64,000 bases of DNA from Malachius bipustulatus. Its lineage: Eukaryota; Arthropoda; Insecta; Coleoptera; Melyridae. A program made the position numbers and the translations under genes. Under the pieces are notes generated by a model. The model saw only the letters and a list, made by a program, of their open reading frames with translations, was not told the origin of the DNA and made no database searches. Where the stretch lies: assembly GCA_910589415.1 (NCBI GenBank), contig OU342637.1, positions 24,713,162 to 24,777,161 of the forward strand, in the 5' to 3' direction. Shown piece after piece: positions 35,601 through 46,150 of the stretch; the first letter of the stretch is position 1, and each line of letters begins with the position of its first letter.

Positions 35601-36566
35601 GTATCTTCAGTTTTATTAAATTACATTATATCAGATGCACATACACCTTTCTCTTGAGTTATTTCTTACGTTATTATTATTGATGCTCGTCTAATAAAAC
35701 GCTATATTGGCTGAAGGAGCGTCTGCTTAAAAATGGATACGATTCCTTTGATCAATTTACATTATCGAGTGTCTTCTTTCACGTTTTTTGAAGCTACTAG
35801 AGAAAAGCGTTGTTTAGAACATAATATGGACTCACTAGCACTACTAGCACTAGTACATATAGTTCCTTTCATATTCTCCTCCAATGTAGAGCTTTATTTC
35901 AGCGTTGCTGCTCCTGAATGAAAAAAATTGCCAAGTCTGGAATTAGGAAAATTGGTTCGTGTATTGGGAATCCCAAAAAAACTAAGAGCGATTGGAAGTT
36001 CATTGCGTCATCGTTTTCGCTTCAACAGGGCTTTTGTACTTCAAAAAACAATCCAGTACAATTTATGAAATATAAAAGACGATGAAAGCGCCGTTCTGTT
36101 TCTAGCACGGAATGAATGGGGTTGTTTAGAATTCAAATTAACTCTTTGAATTTTCACGCATCGAGTATTATTGTAGAGTTAGGGCAAATACAAATTCCGA
36201 CTCACGGCGCAAAGTTATATTCAGTTTATTCTTACGATTTTGATCGCCATTATTGTTTTCATTAAATGATAATACCCCGGCCGGTAAATAAGGTATGATA
36301 TATAGCGAACCTTTTCCATTAAATATAAATTGCTGACGACAGGCCGAAGTGGAATAAGCGTGGAATAATGGAACGTAAATCACAGAAATGGAATATGTAA
36401 ACATGAAAATGTTGCTATTATTATAGTTTAGTCGGGATATTTTCATACTTTTCGGTCTATAAATTGCCGTTTTTGCATTTTAATAATTCAGCTTTTTTGA
36501 CAAAATAAATACAGTTGGAAGTATAAAAGTAGATATCTTATTTTAACATATTTTAAAAAAGCTTAC
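32691..36566. other. Non-coding; simple repeat at 33307-33341
   Basis: The only clear element is a (TTAA)n/(AATT)n microsatellite near 33307-33341. Frames at 33000-33209, 34656-34959 and 34946-35161 have no motif or splice context. Probable intron of the minus-strand gene candidate. Confidence 0.35.
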
Positions 36567-36658
36567 CTCCATCACATTACCGCTTTTCATAATTCGGCTT
36601 CATCATTACAGTCATGTTCGGTCACGATGATATTGAAGTAGACCCAAACATTTTTGTT
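36567..36658 (-). CDS. Candidate start-codon exon of a minus-strand gene
   Basis: The acceptor tract TCTCCTTTGTTTCAG ends at 36659 and the donor GGAG|GTAAGC begins at 36566, giving a 92-nt exon. The last 24 nt (36590-36567) read ATG AAA AGC GGT AAT GTG ATG GAG, that is MKSGNVME, ending in phase 0. The exon at 27559-27496 starts in phase 0 with a hydrophobic run, so the splice would give a textbook signal peptide. The 68 nt before the ATG contain another open frame (KNVWVYFNIIVTEHDC) ending in TGA that overlaps the start codon as ATGA. That frame may be an upstream ORF, or the coding frame of a different transcript. Confidence 0.45.
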
Positions 36659-36748
36659 CTGAAACAAAGGAGACTTGATTAAAATCGCTGACGCACACAG
36701 AGAGTATTTTATATATATAAAGAATGAAGAGACCCTCTTTATACCTAC
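36659..36748 (-). other. Candidate 90-bp GT-AG intron
   Basis: On the minus strand it starts GTAGGTAT and ends with a pyrimidine tract and TTTCAG. A branch-point-like TTTTAAT lies about 27 nt before the acceptor. Its size is typical of short insect introns. Removing it joins two open segments without a frame change (upstream ...IEWGTKIGR, downstream NKNVWVYF...). Confidence 0.45.
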
Positions 36749-36828
36749 CCTCCCGATCTTTGTTCCCCATTCAATTAACTTCGATAAATTCGGCAAATAA
36801 TAGACACAGAAGACAATGGCGCCGGTCG
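36749..36828 (-). other. Candidate 5' exon of the minus-strand gene
   Basis: The upstream segment ends GGGAGG|GTAGGT. It is open for about 30 codons in the frame ending YYLPNLSKLIEWGTKIGR, with no ATG in that frame. A different frame has an ATG at about 36837. An initiator-like TCAGTC string lies at about 36829-36824 on the minus strand, so transcription could start here. The TATA-like TTATAAAAT is only about 17 nt upstream of that initiator, too close for a standard TATA arrangement. It could be 5' untranslated or part of another coding frame. Confidence 0.3.
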
Positions 36829-36849
36829 ACTGACTCTGTCATTTTATAA

Positions 36850-39191
36850 TTTCTCCGAGTCTGGCTCTTGTTAACAAAAATTACAATATCAGATTTTGTT
36901 ACACTTGGTGAGCCTTATTGGGCTGTTATTGAAGAGGAAAATAATGATCTGATTCATTTAATCATTCATTTATTTAGAGTGTCATATCAAATACTCTTTG
37001 ATAATAAGAGCTATAAAATAACTGCTTCTCGCTATGAAGCTCGTTTACATGATAAATAATGTTTTTGAGTGTAGCTACTGAAGCTTGTATTAAAGCAGGT
37101 TTGATAATTAGGTAAATAAGTAACTCACCAAAAAGGTTCTCGTAAGTCGTGTAAACATTCATTTCTTGATCTTCGTCAAACTCAATTCAAAGGGGTTCAT
37201 TGATAATTGTTCACCGATCCATTTAACTACGTATTAAAGGGCCTTATGTGAATCTAACTAACACTTTCGTCCTTGCCATGGAGGTCAATTAAACAGCCAA
37301 CAGGTATAGTTTCCTAATCGGACCCTGGAACGGGATCTCCACAACTCATAGGCGAGTAGCTTCCTAACCGGACCCCGTTACCTTCCGTGCGAACGCAAGG
37401 TAACGTTGCGCTGTCACTGCCATCTGCGGCCATGGCTGGAACGATGGCGATTAAGATATTCTTAACAGCTTAAGTGGGAGACAGAAACAATAGTTTCCCA
37501 TATTCGAGAAAAAGGAGGGGTTTTAAAATCAAAATAAATGTAAATTATGTATTATCTTTTGATAAAGTTACGGTAAAATATAAATACACAAACAAGTTGT
37601 AACGAGGTCATTTAATTTCATTTTATATGGGCCACAGTAACTTTTTATTAATTTCCTGATGAAATATCTCCAGAAGGGCTAGCTCGGGGCTCGCGTAAGC
37701 TAAGCAATGTTGTCAGCGCAAGGGTCAAATCAGTTAATTAGATTCTTGCACAACGTCACGTGAAGAATGGTCGGCGTAAGTGAATTAGGAGCGCAAAGAG
37801 AATCGCGTGTTAGAAATTTAAAAGTATAGGTGGAGCTGAGTATATCCATTACCACGTCGTGTTAAAGGGTGAGCCTACTCATTGCATCGTTCGTTAACTC
37901 ATTGTCTTTTGTCTTCTTTATGTAGCTTCTTTGAATATTTAGCTACAGGTTTGATCAGCTTAATTATTTATCTGTTAATCCAATTATAAATATTAAAGAG
38001 ATGAGAGAAATTCAAAATAGACGATAATTATGATTCTCAGAGCGCTTCTCGGAGTCTCTAGGCCGCTAGAGTGCTAAAACTTCCAAAGCAATTCAACCCT
38101 CTCATTATAGCCCCGCGCTTTTAATCTTTTCTTTAAGGATTTTACAGCCCGATCTAACTTGTCTTTTAGTTTTCTGGTTAACTGCTTTATCTGAAAACTC
38201 CATCGTTTCTTTGTGCTGCGCTTGAACTCTATTTTATACGACTAGCGCGGTTATAATAGACTTTCTTTTTTAATGTGGATTTAAACTTTCAGTTTTATGC
38301 TGTAAAAAATTAACACTGCATAAAAGAGTTTCACCAGGTCCTTTGAAACTATTTTAATATAACTTTTGTAGAAAAGCATGTTTTATAAAGAGATTTAGAG
38401 GAATGGTCGAACAGCTGTTCTGCTATTAATTGCCCTGGCAATTACTACATTGTCAATGTTCTCTTTTAATGCTTTTACACATACTTCTGATTTGATTAAT
38501 TAAAGTTAATTATATCTATATATTGTTACAGGGAGAAAATGTGAGGCGTGACAACACGGCCTTGTTTCGATAAAGTAGATCGGCTGTCCTTCTAGTTGGT
38601 TGGTCGACGCGCTCTGGAGGTATCTTGAACTATTTAAGACTATAACGTTTCTATGTCGTGGTTGTGATGATGTCATCAGCATTGACCGGGTTAAACATGC
38701 TCACTGATGAATTCACTACGGTATCTTCACGACCTGTCTCTTCAGTTTCTCCAGTGGTTTCAAATAACTACCAGCTTCTACAAGCAAGACTAGAGACAAT
38801 TCACTGAGAAGCACTGGGACATCCTTTTTGGGTAGCTGGCTACAGGTGAGAGGATGATTTTTTTTCATAAAATATATATGTACATATATAAAGCGAATGG
38901 CAGCCCAGTCAGGCACTGTTGAAAAAATTTCATGGCTGAGATCAAATCTGGAAAACTGTAAACAATCAAAAAATTTTACCTCACAGTCCAACAGATTCGA
39001 TCTCTGGCCAACTTTTCCCCAAAAGCAAACGAAAACAAATGAATGATTTATTTGTTGATATGGTGATGGTGTCTGCCGCTCTCCCACGGAGAAAGAGAGG
39101 CAAAAATACCTATTAGGATGTATTGGTAACTTGGAATAAAATACTTTGGGTGAGTAAATCAATTTTTACTATGTACGTTAATAGTATAGAG
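36850..39191. other. Non-coding; one 148-codon open frame on the minus strand
   Basis: The minus-strand open frame 38716-39162 is long for this composition, but its translation has no recognisable domain and no coding bias, and it lies next to a MITE. A second minus-strand segment near 37129-37180 reads FDEDQEMNVYTTYENLF up to a donor-like G|GTGAGT, with a weak acceptor. It looks protein-like, but its phase does not fit the neighbouring candidate exon. Confidence 0.3.
39184..39191. repeat. 8-bp target duplication, left (GTATAGAG)
   Basis: Compare GTGTAGAG at 39491-39498. Seven of eight bases match, as expected for an ageing hAT insertion. Confidence 0.7.
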
Positions 39192-39490
39192 CAGCGGTTC
39201 CTTACCTGTGGTCCGCGGACCCCTGGGGGTCCGCGAGCATATGTTTGGGGGTCCGCGGTCCCATACGCATCTATCTTACTTAACTTAGAGCATTAACAAA
39301 AATAAATAAAAAAACGAACAAACCTTCTCATTAATGTTTTTCTACGAAAAAGTTTGTGTTTTTTAATTTAATGAAGGAATACTAAAATATAATATTGTCC
39401 GAAAATTGCACCTTTTTTTCACTCAGGGGTCCTTGGCATTATGCTTGATTTCCTTGGGGGTCCGCGGCTGAAAAAGGTTAGGAACCGCTG
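39192..39490. mobile_element. hAT-type MITE, 299 bp
   Basis: Terminal inverted repeats begin CAGCGGTTCC and end GGAACCGCTG. They extend inward through TTACCT-GTGGTCCGCGGACCC on the left and GGGGGTCCGCGGCTGAAAAAGGTTAGGAACC on the right, with internal repeats of GGGGTCCGCG. CAG-starting TIRs with an 8-bp duplication identify the hAT superfamily. There is no transposase frame, so it is non-autonomous. Confidence 0.88.
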
Positions 39491-42400
39491 GTGTAGAGTA
39501 ATATTAACAGTTCGCGTTAACTAGAAAATCTGGACGATTATAATAACCATGTATTAAAATACGGGAAATCACGAGTCAGGAGTAAACTGAACAAGATATA
39601 CCTCACATCGAAGGTCCTATTCGTTACTACTCTAACTCCTCACTCCCTTCATTTTCCCCGCCTGCAGTACAATCAGGACCTACCACAGCGGTGGTAGGTG
39701 CTGCACCTGGTGCTGAAGGTGTCCCCTTTTATCAGGACGTTTGATAATCTCTCAAACCAGCATCATATTTACTTCATGAAAGTGAAAACAAAACATTGAT
39801 TTCTTTTAATCCTCTTTTTTTTTAAGAATAAATGTTAGATTGGCAAAGACTGTAACAATCTTGCCATGTAGATAGACGAGTAATGAGGATTAGGGGGTTA
39901 AGGTATTGCTGATCCGAGGCAAAAAAGTAACTCCTCTTTCGAGCTAAAATTTGCGAGTGTACCGTAATCTTTCTGCCTCGTAGTTTTAATATAGCGTCCA
40001 TGTTGTGGTGAAGCTCCCGGCTCAATTTACATTTTTGTGTATTCTCTCCAATTTTTAAGTAAGTTCAAGAACTGAAACGGTAAACTTATTAAAACAGAGA
40101 CGCTTATCTTGCATATCTCCAGTTTTAAAGATAACACGCTCGTTGCAATAAAAACGGTCAAAATGAGACTGGCGTTCTACAAAGTTATGAATTAAAGTTA
40201 AATTACGTTTTCTAGTTGTTTTAGTTCATAGCATAAGTAATCAAAGTGAAATTATTAGATTACATCTACTTTCTGGATGGAGGGAAAATATATTAAGCGA
40301 ATTTTCATGTTTTAAATCTATTACGAACTTCAAAGTTTACTTTAGCTTGCTTTTAAAAGTAGGAGTAGGTCGATATAGTTTTATATTAGAAACTAGGATG
40401 CATTTTATTCCACCAAGGGACTAAAACTAAACTACCAGCACCAGCCCTAGTGAAGCCTAGTGAATGACTTACCTCTTGGCCATCTTATCTGGAAAAATCG
40501 CCATATTAACTGAAAAATCTTTAATGCCTGGTATGGCATAATGATCGCGTTCCAATATAAAACTTCATTTTCCGCTTGTGCGACTAAAAACTGACGTAAA
40601 GAGACCATTACTCATTTGAGTGAAAGGTAAATTACAGGAACAATTTACCCGGTGAATATTTTAAGATGTTTTACCTACACGCAGAGTGCACCTAAATTCG
40701 AGGTAAACTTAAATATTAAATTCCTAAAAGCAAAAGTTTCAAACTTGCTAAGTTCTCTACAATTACCTTATGATGTATGAGATACATAACGAGGTTATTT
40801 CGTCATATTTCATTTGTTCTGCGCTCGAATCCGGAAAAATTCCATCCGTGGAACTAATAAGTGAAGCAGCAAGGTATATGTAGGTAACACCTGGAATCAA
40901 TTTTTCATTTTGCTTATGTTGTGACTTTGCGCCGAACGTCACGACGCCGTAACTAGCTGATTCACTCCGAGTACGCCCTCCGGGATACCGAACGCAAATC
41001 AGTGGTAGCACGTTGCCCTGCCCTGGTTTAATCGTTCTGAAGCGTTGTTTATCTGTTTCCCCTGACGCTGGGATGCTGCTTAATCACCGATCGAGACCTC
41101 CCACGTATTCTGCTAGTGGAAAATCTAGTCGGCTAGACTGAAATAGAATCCCCCGTCGGCCGTAGAAACGAAAGCTGCTCGATCTGTGACCGTGCGGTCA
41201 CGGAGATTTTATTCCCCTATTTGGTATCCGTTTTTAAATAAAATCATCGAGTTAAGTAACTAAAGCGCTATAGAGCCATCACAGCGACCAGACAGCCAGC
41301 TGGAACGGTGACCTTGACTCAGACACCCCTAGCGAGAAGAAAACTGGATGCCATCGGGAGAAAAAGTTTATTATTCACAAGGCATGGATTAATATTTATA
41401 TCAAATAATTAAATTGATTTCACTGATTCTCTACGTGTGTGTTTGTCCTTCAGACCCTTTGAAGGCAAATAAACAAAACAGATATATAAATTTCTATAAC
41501 AAATAAATAAAGATCTAAGCAATAATAAAAAAAAAATAACGTTACAATGTAAGCGCAGTCTATGCGCATAAATCTAAAACAAATACTTTTAACGGACACC
41601 GGCTTTAATTACTTAACAAATGCATATTTCATTTTCCAATACATAGACATGTAAATTCCATTTCCCGTTAAGAGACAACTATAAGAGCTAGTAACCGCGG
41701 CGTATTTTCCATATCCCAGGCGGGAGCTGTTAGTCGCTTGTCGGTTGCCTACGTGCCCGTTATAATGCAAATTCTGGTAATGTGCTTCCTGTACGCGGTT
41801 TCCGAGTCCCCGGAGTCGCCCGGAATCCTGCAGGTGACCGACCGCATAAATCTCCCTGCCTTTCCGAACAGGCTGCATTATCCTCCACCATCTCACACCA
41901 TCTCCAGTGCTCTACCCGGCCCGGGTTACCTGATGGACTGAACTCCATATGCGCCCATTATTTTCTTAGTACTTTAAATTGCGATAGTGTTGAAAGATTT
42001 ATTCGCGTCCTTTATATGAGATAAAAATAGATAAAAAGACGTCTTTTAGAGGTATGGCATAAATTCGCCACAAAGTTTTAGATGAGAAATTTTAAAGCAC
42101 ACACAATAGAAGTAATCTAGAGCTCGTGAGTGAAAATTTATTGCTCCTACGAGTGAAATAAAGGCAACAATCGAAAGAGAGATATTGTGATTTATCTTTG
42201 CATGAGACGTCGGTGCGCCACAAAAATTGTCACAAGTAGCAGAGTTAGATGATGACAGGTGATTATAACGTCATATTTTGGTGATAATCGCTCACTGATA
42301 CCAGAAACATATAAGTGACGTCGAAAACACCTTGTTTATGTACCTCTGATATCTCGCCCAATTAAAGACAACCAATAGGAGACGTTAAAAATACGTAACA

Positions 42401-44049
42401 TGAACTTCGCCGTAAATAATATGTTTTTGACGTCATATACACGTGAACTGGTACATGAAATTCGGACAAAAAATTTATTACTCAAACAACTCACATTGGA
42501 GTCCAGAGCATTTTCGGTCAAAATTACATGTTTTTACGTCAATTAGACGTCTTCAATTTGGTAGTTTTTACATCATTTTTCGACTTGATTTCGACGTTTT
42601 TCATTTTCACGTCATTTGTCATTCGACGCCGCAGAACACCGAAAAATGACCTCATATTAACGTTGCTTGCTACTTGATGCAGGCACGTATCTCTATTGAG
42701 CGCAGCCGTTTCCAGACGCTCTAAAGCGTAAAAAGCGCTCCATTTACGACATTTTGATATATTTTTGTAATCACTTTTAAGGCTCAAATTTTGTTTAAAT
42801 ACTGCACATCAAAAAATGTATCACGACGTTTCCGTAACAGTTTCTTCTAGGGTAGTTATTTTAATGCGCCCACTGCACCCAGTACATTTAAAATCGGCAA
42901 GATTTTTCCTTATAAGCCGTTTCTCATCACTCCTGAACACATTTATATAAATCATAAAAATCAACCGTCATGTGAGATAAAATATTTCATTCCAGCGAGA
43001 CGTGGTGCGAGTGTGAAGAACTCAGGTTGATAACCTCCCGCAAACCTCTACCATCCTTGCTAGGACATCCTCTTATAAGGATAATAAATCCTCCGTCATC
43101 ATGCACGCATAGTTCCCAGCGTGATAACAAATCTGCGCCGGAACACTTGCCACTTGCCGCCCTTCTGCTAGTGGGGATTCATAGTTCACGACGAGCTCTT
43201 GGCAGTGGAGTTGGAGTTGCCAGGGAATCTGGGCAATGTATCACTGAATATTCCCGGCCAGCCCGGAGCTTCCTTTATGCAGTCTCTGCATGAGATGTGA
43301 AGAGAGAGGATTATTTTTTCCCGGCAGAACGAAAATCTGGACACATTTGCTTTTATTCTAATGTCTCCCAGTAATGTACTGATTATAATCATTTCTTGGC
43401 TTTTCTATTTAAGTATTTTAGGTTTCCAGCTTTTATTAAATTAGATCAGAAATTATAGAGAGTAAGAAGAGTTCTTCGGGATCTTTTCATGACGTCATCA
43501 TGAATTAAAAGAGCACGAAGAAGCATAAGTTTGCCTCGTGTTCGTGATGTTATTGGTGCAACAGAAAGGAAGGACTTAGACAGTTTATTCGAAGATTCAC
43601 CCGGATCTGTGCAAATAACGTGCAAGTCTTATAACCAGCTCGCTTCATGGAAGTTTGGGCCTTAATTTCGTGTTTATCATATCGTGCCGGTTTTGCTTAA
43701 GTTCAAGCAAATAACTGTGCTAAGTTTGTTATGACACACTACTTGTTGAGCATTTTATTCCCGGATTAAGAACTACGCCCCAGAGCATTGTTCCCGCATA
43801 GTCGACCTCACACTTGCTAAATATCTGCATAATAAACGGATGGTTAACTTCTCTACATGAATTAAGTGGAAATTTAATAGGATTATTCTGCAGAAGTGTT
43901 CGGTTTATGACGCTACTACTGTATGTGATGCTGGGTAAATATTTGATTGTGTTAGTGTTACGTATTGAAATATTCAAATTCATTATGGTTTTCAAGACGA
44001 GCTTGAGAAAATTGTCTTATCACAACTTATCACAGAAGGATGCCATCCC
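39491..44049. other. Non-coding; GC-richer patch at 41690-41940
   Basis: No gene is supported. The GC-richer patch 41690-41940 is open in several frames on both strands. One plus-strand frame starts MQILVMCFLYAVSES and runs to CTGCAG|GTGACC, which could be a signal-peptide exon, but there is no other support. The remainder is AT-rich. Confidence 0.3.
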
Positions 44050-44410
44050 CGCATGTCACTACATCTTTTCCTTGACCAAATTAGACGTTACCTCTTCCGC
44101 CAGGTGCTCACTACAGCTTATTATCAGTGGGATGGGGATTTATATGAAGAACTGGATAGAGCTGTTATGGGCAGCCCCATGAGCCTGGTTGCCAACTTCT
44201 AAACCGTCACGAAACTGAGAACATGAAGATGAAGACGAGGTCATGGAAGAATTTTTTCATCAATAGTATGCACTCCAGCTTTCAATTCATGATGGAAATA
44301 GGAAAGAACGGAAAACTACCATTTCTTGACGTTCTCGTTAACAGGAATACAATTCCTGCTGCAATTTGGCGCTAGAATAACGATCTTCAAGCCTCTTCAA
44401 CGAGTTTATT
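44035..44410 (+). pseudogene. Penelope-like element RT fragment, copy 1
   Basis: Plus-strand translation gives LTTAYYQWDGDLYEEL, DRAVMGSPMSLVANF and a stop, then in other frames FINSMHSSFQF, MMEIGKNGKLPFLDVLV. The blocks A-M-G-S-P-x-S-x-V-x-A-N-F and I-x-F-T-M-E-x-E-x-x-G-x-L-P-F-L-D are hallmarks of Penelope-like reverse transcriptases, whose YxDD-bearing region lies between them. That intervening part is deleted here. It is degenerate, with several frame changes. Confidence 0.7.
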
Positions 44411-44517
44411 AAAATTGATCCACTTTTTTCCCCTTTCTTCCACCAAACGCAGTGTCAATACCAGAATAAATGACCGAACACAAGAGAAACAAACAGATCA
44501 AACTTATCACAAACCCC

Positions 44518-44790
44518 CACATGTCAGCATATCTTTTCTTGGGCCCAACTAAGCGTTGTATTTGAGCCCTTCTGGACAAACCGTGCAAATCTGACGTATC
44601 CGATGACTGTAGACGAGACTCTTCAACATATCCAGGGCATCTTTCCGTGTGACATTGTCTCTCTTCCGCCAGGTACTCGCCAGCATGGAGCTGTTATGAG
44701 TAGTCCCATCAGCCTTATTGTTGCCAACTTCTAACTGGAGTTCTTTGTAGTCTCGTCTTTTTTTCCCTTCTAGAGCCGTTTGATTCAAGA
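44518..44790 (+). pseudogene. Penelope-like element RT fragment, copy 2
   Basis: It shares CATGTCA-CATATCTTTTC and CTCTTCCGCCAGGT with copy 1 but retains about 120 nt that copy 1 lacks. It encodes YPMTVDETLQHIQGIF and GAVMSSPISLIVANF, then a stop and L-E-F-F. The usual G-A-A-M-G-S-P is altered to A-V-M-S-S-P. It ends abruptly where an antisense I-group fragment begins, so it may have been interrupted by that insertion. Confidence 0.65.
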
Positions 44791-44809
44791 TCGCTGAAAG
44801 CATTCCAGC

Positions 44810-45545
44810 GTCATGGGCTTATTGTACTTACCCCTTTTGCTTCATGTCACCCATTTTGTCAGTCTGGTCCCCTGTACTAGTTTGAACAGCCCTATCACTA
44901 GACGAGTCTCATATTCTTCCCGAATTTTTGGCTGTCCGTATATTTCCCGTCTTTTGCGGTCCAGAGCTTCGCATTCGCAGAGAACATGTTTAGCTGTCTC
45001 TTTGGCCTTGCCTCTCTGCAGTCGAGGTCTCCATTTAACAGTCCTATTCTGTTTAAGTGTTCTTTTAGAGCAATGTGTCCTGTCAGTAATCCCATTGTGA
45101 TGAGCAAGTGATTCCTGCTGAGTGATAGTTAGTTCTTCAGTTTCCTTTTTTTTTGGTCCCTTGATGAATGGTTTACCATATTGACGTTTGGTCCTTTATC
45201 CCAGTATTATTTATGTTTTTTCTTGAATCATATCATCAATTGACCCTGTGCTGTAATTTTCGGTACTCCCAGGGATGGTTATGGGCCAATATATCTAGCC
45301 GAGGATCAGCTTCTTGCCAACTTCTTCGTTGCTTCTTCATTCCGCAATTTCCTGGCAACCACATCAAGGTTACTTTGTTCTGTTCTGGCAAGCTTTCGCG
45401 TTTTTCACCGCATCCCCACAGTATAGTCTGGATGTTATTTCGGGGTTTTCTGTAAGCCTCAGCCTTAAACCCACCACTAAAAAACGGACTTTGTACCGCT
45501 ACCTTTGTCATCTGGGTACATGGAGACAAGGCCTTTAAAGAATGT
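44810..45545 (-). pseudogene. I-group non-LTR retrotransposon fragment inserted in Penelope-like DNA
   Basis: Minus-strand reading from 45545: a divergent RNase H start (MYPDDKGSGTKSVF), then NKVTLMWLPGNCGMKK (the W-x-P-G-H-x-G block, with H changed to N), then SRNHLLITMGLLTGHIALKEHL, NRIGLLNGDLDCR and a cysteine-poor tail with LNMFSANAKLW. This follows the C-terminal order of I/LOA-type elements (RNase H, L-L-T-G-H, H-L-x-x-I-G-L, CCHC-like). Frame changes and stops are frequent. Penelope-like sequence on the opposite strand flanks both ends. Confidence 0.7.
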
Positions 45546-45735
45546 ATGAGTAAGAAACAATAGTATGTACACCAGCTTTCAACTCATGATGAAAATAGGA
45601 AAGAACGGAAAACTACAATTTCTTGACGGAATGCAATTCTTGCATCACCTCGGGGCTAGAACTATCTTCAAGCCTCTTCAACTAGTTCGCAATATTCTCC
45701 GTTCAATTGGCTGTATTGAATTTGATCCACTTTCT
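45546..45735 (+). pseudogene. Penelope-like element RT fragment, copy 3
   Basis: About 80% similar to 44262-44440 of copy 1: NSMYTSFQL, MMKIGKNGKLQFLDG, then TIFKPLQLV in sequence. Nucleotide identity covers AATAGTATG-ACNCCAGCTTTCAA and GATCTTCAAGCCTCTTCAAC-like strings. It may be the continuation of copy 2 on the other side of the antisense I-group insertion. Confidence 0.6.
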
Positions 45736-46150
45736 TCGGCTGGGGTTTTCAGAAAATTCTGCTCCCGCGGTTCTGTCTACATTGAAGCCACCAAAAATAA
45801 CGTCAACACCTGCGTGGCATCTGTCAAAGAGCCTCTCTGTTGAAAGATGACCACGCCAACTGCGAAAAGACTGAAATCCGCTATGTTTCGAGACAGTATT
45901 CCATTCCCTTATACCGTGGAGTAATTGGAATTTAAAACGTTCAAATAATTTCAATATAAGTAAGGAGGAAGACATGAAACTGCAGAGGATTTGGCATCCG
46001 GTTCTAGGTTAAATAAAGTAGCGCATACTGATTCCATTTAGTTCAATTGTCTTCATATGTCCGGTTAATTAACTCTGGGACACCCTGTAGTGTACACCTA
46101 TCTACTTACGTTAAATATGCATAGTCAAATTTCCTCCAAGGACCGCTTTA
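45736..46150. other. Non-coding repeat junk
   Basis: No gene. Near 46077-46092 the string GGGACACCCTGTAG resembles the end of a CAGGGTGTCCC-type insect DNA element, but no partner end was found. Confidence 0.3.

Noticed and set aside
38716..39162. 148-codon open frame on the minus strand
   Set aside because: No recognisable domain, no splice or promoter context, and composition like the surrounding DNA; a frame of this length can occur by chance in 64 kb.
40467..40510. Short minus-strand exon with AAGAG|GTAAGT and an ATG (MAIFPDKMAK)
   Set aside because: The donor is good, but the exit phase does not fit any downstream candidate exon and no promoter was seen.
45703..45975. Minus-strand 90-codon frame
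   Set aside because: It is antisense to, and follows on from, the Penelope-like copy 3 and has no motif.
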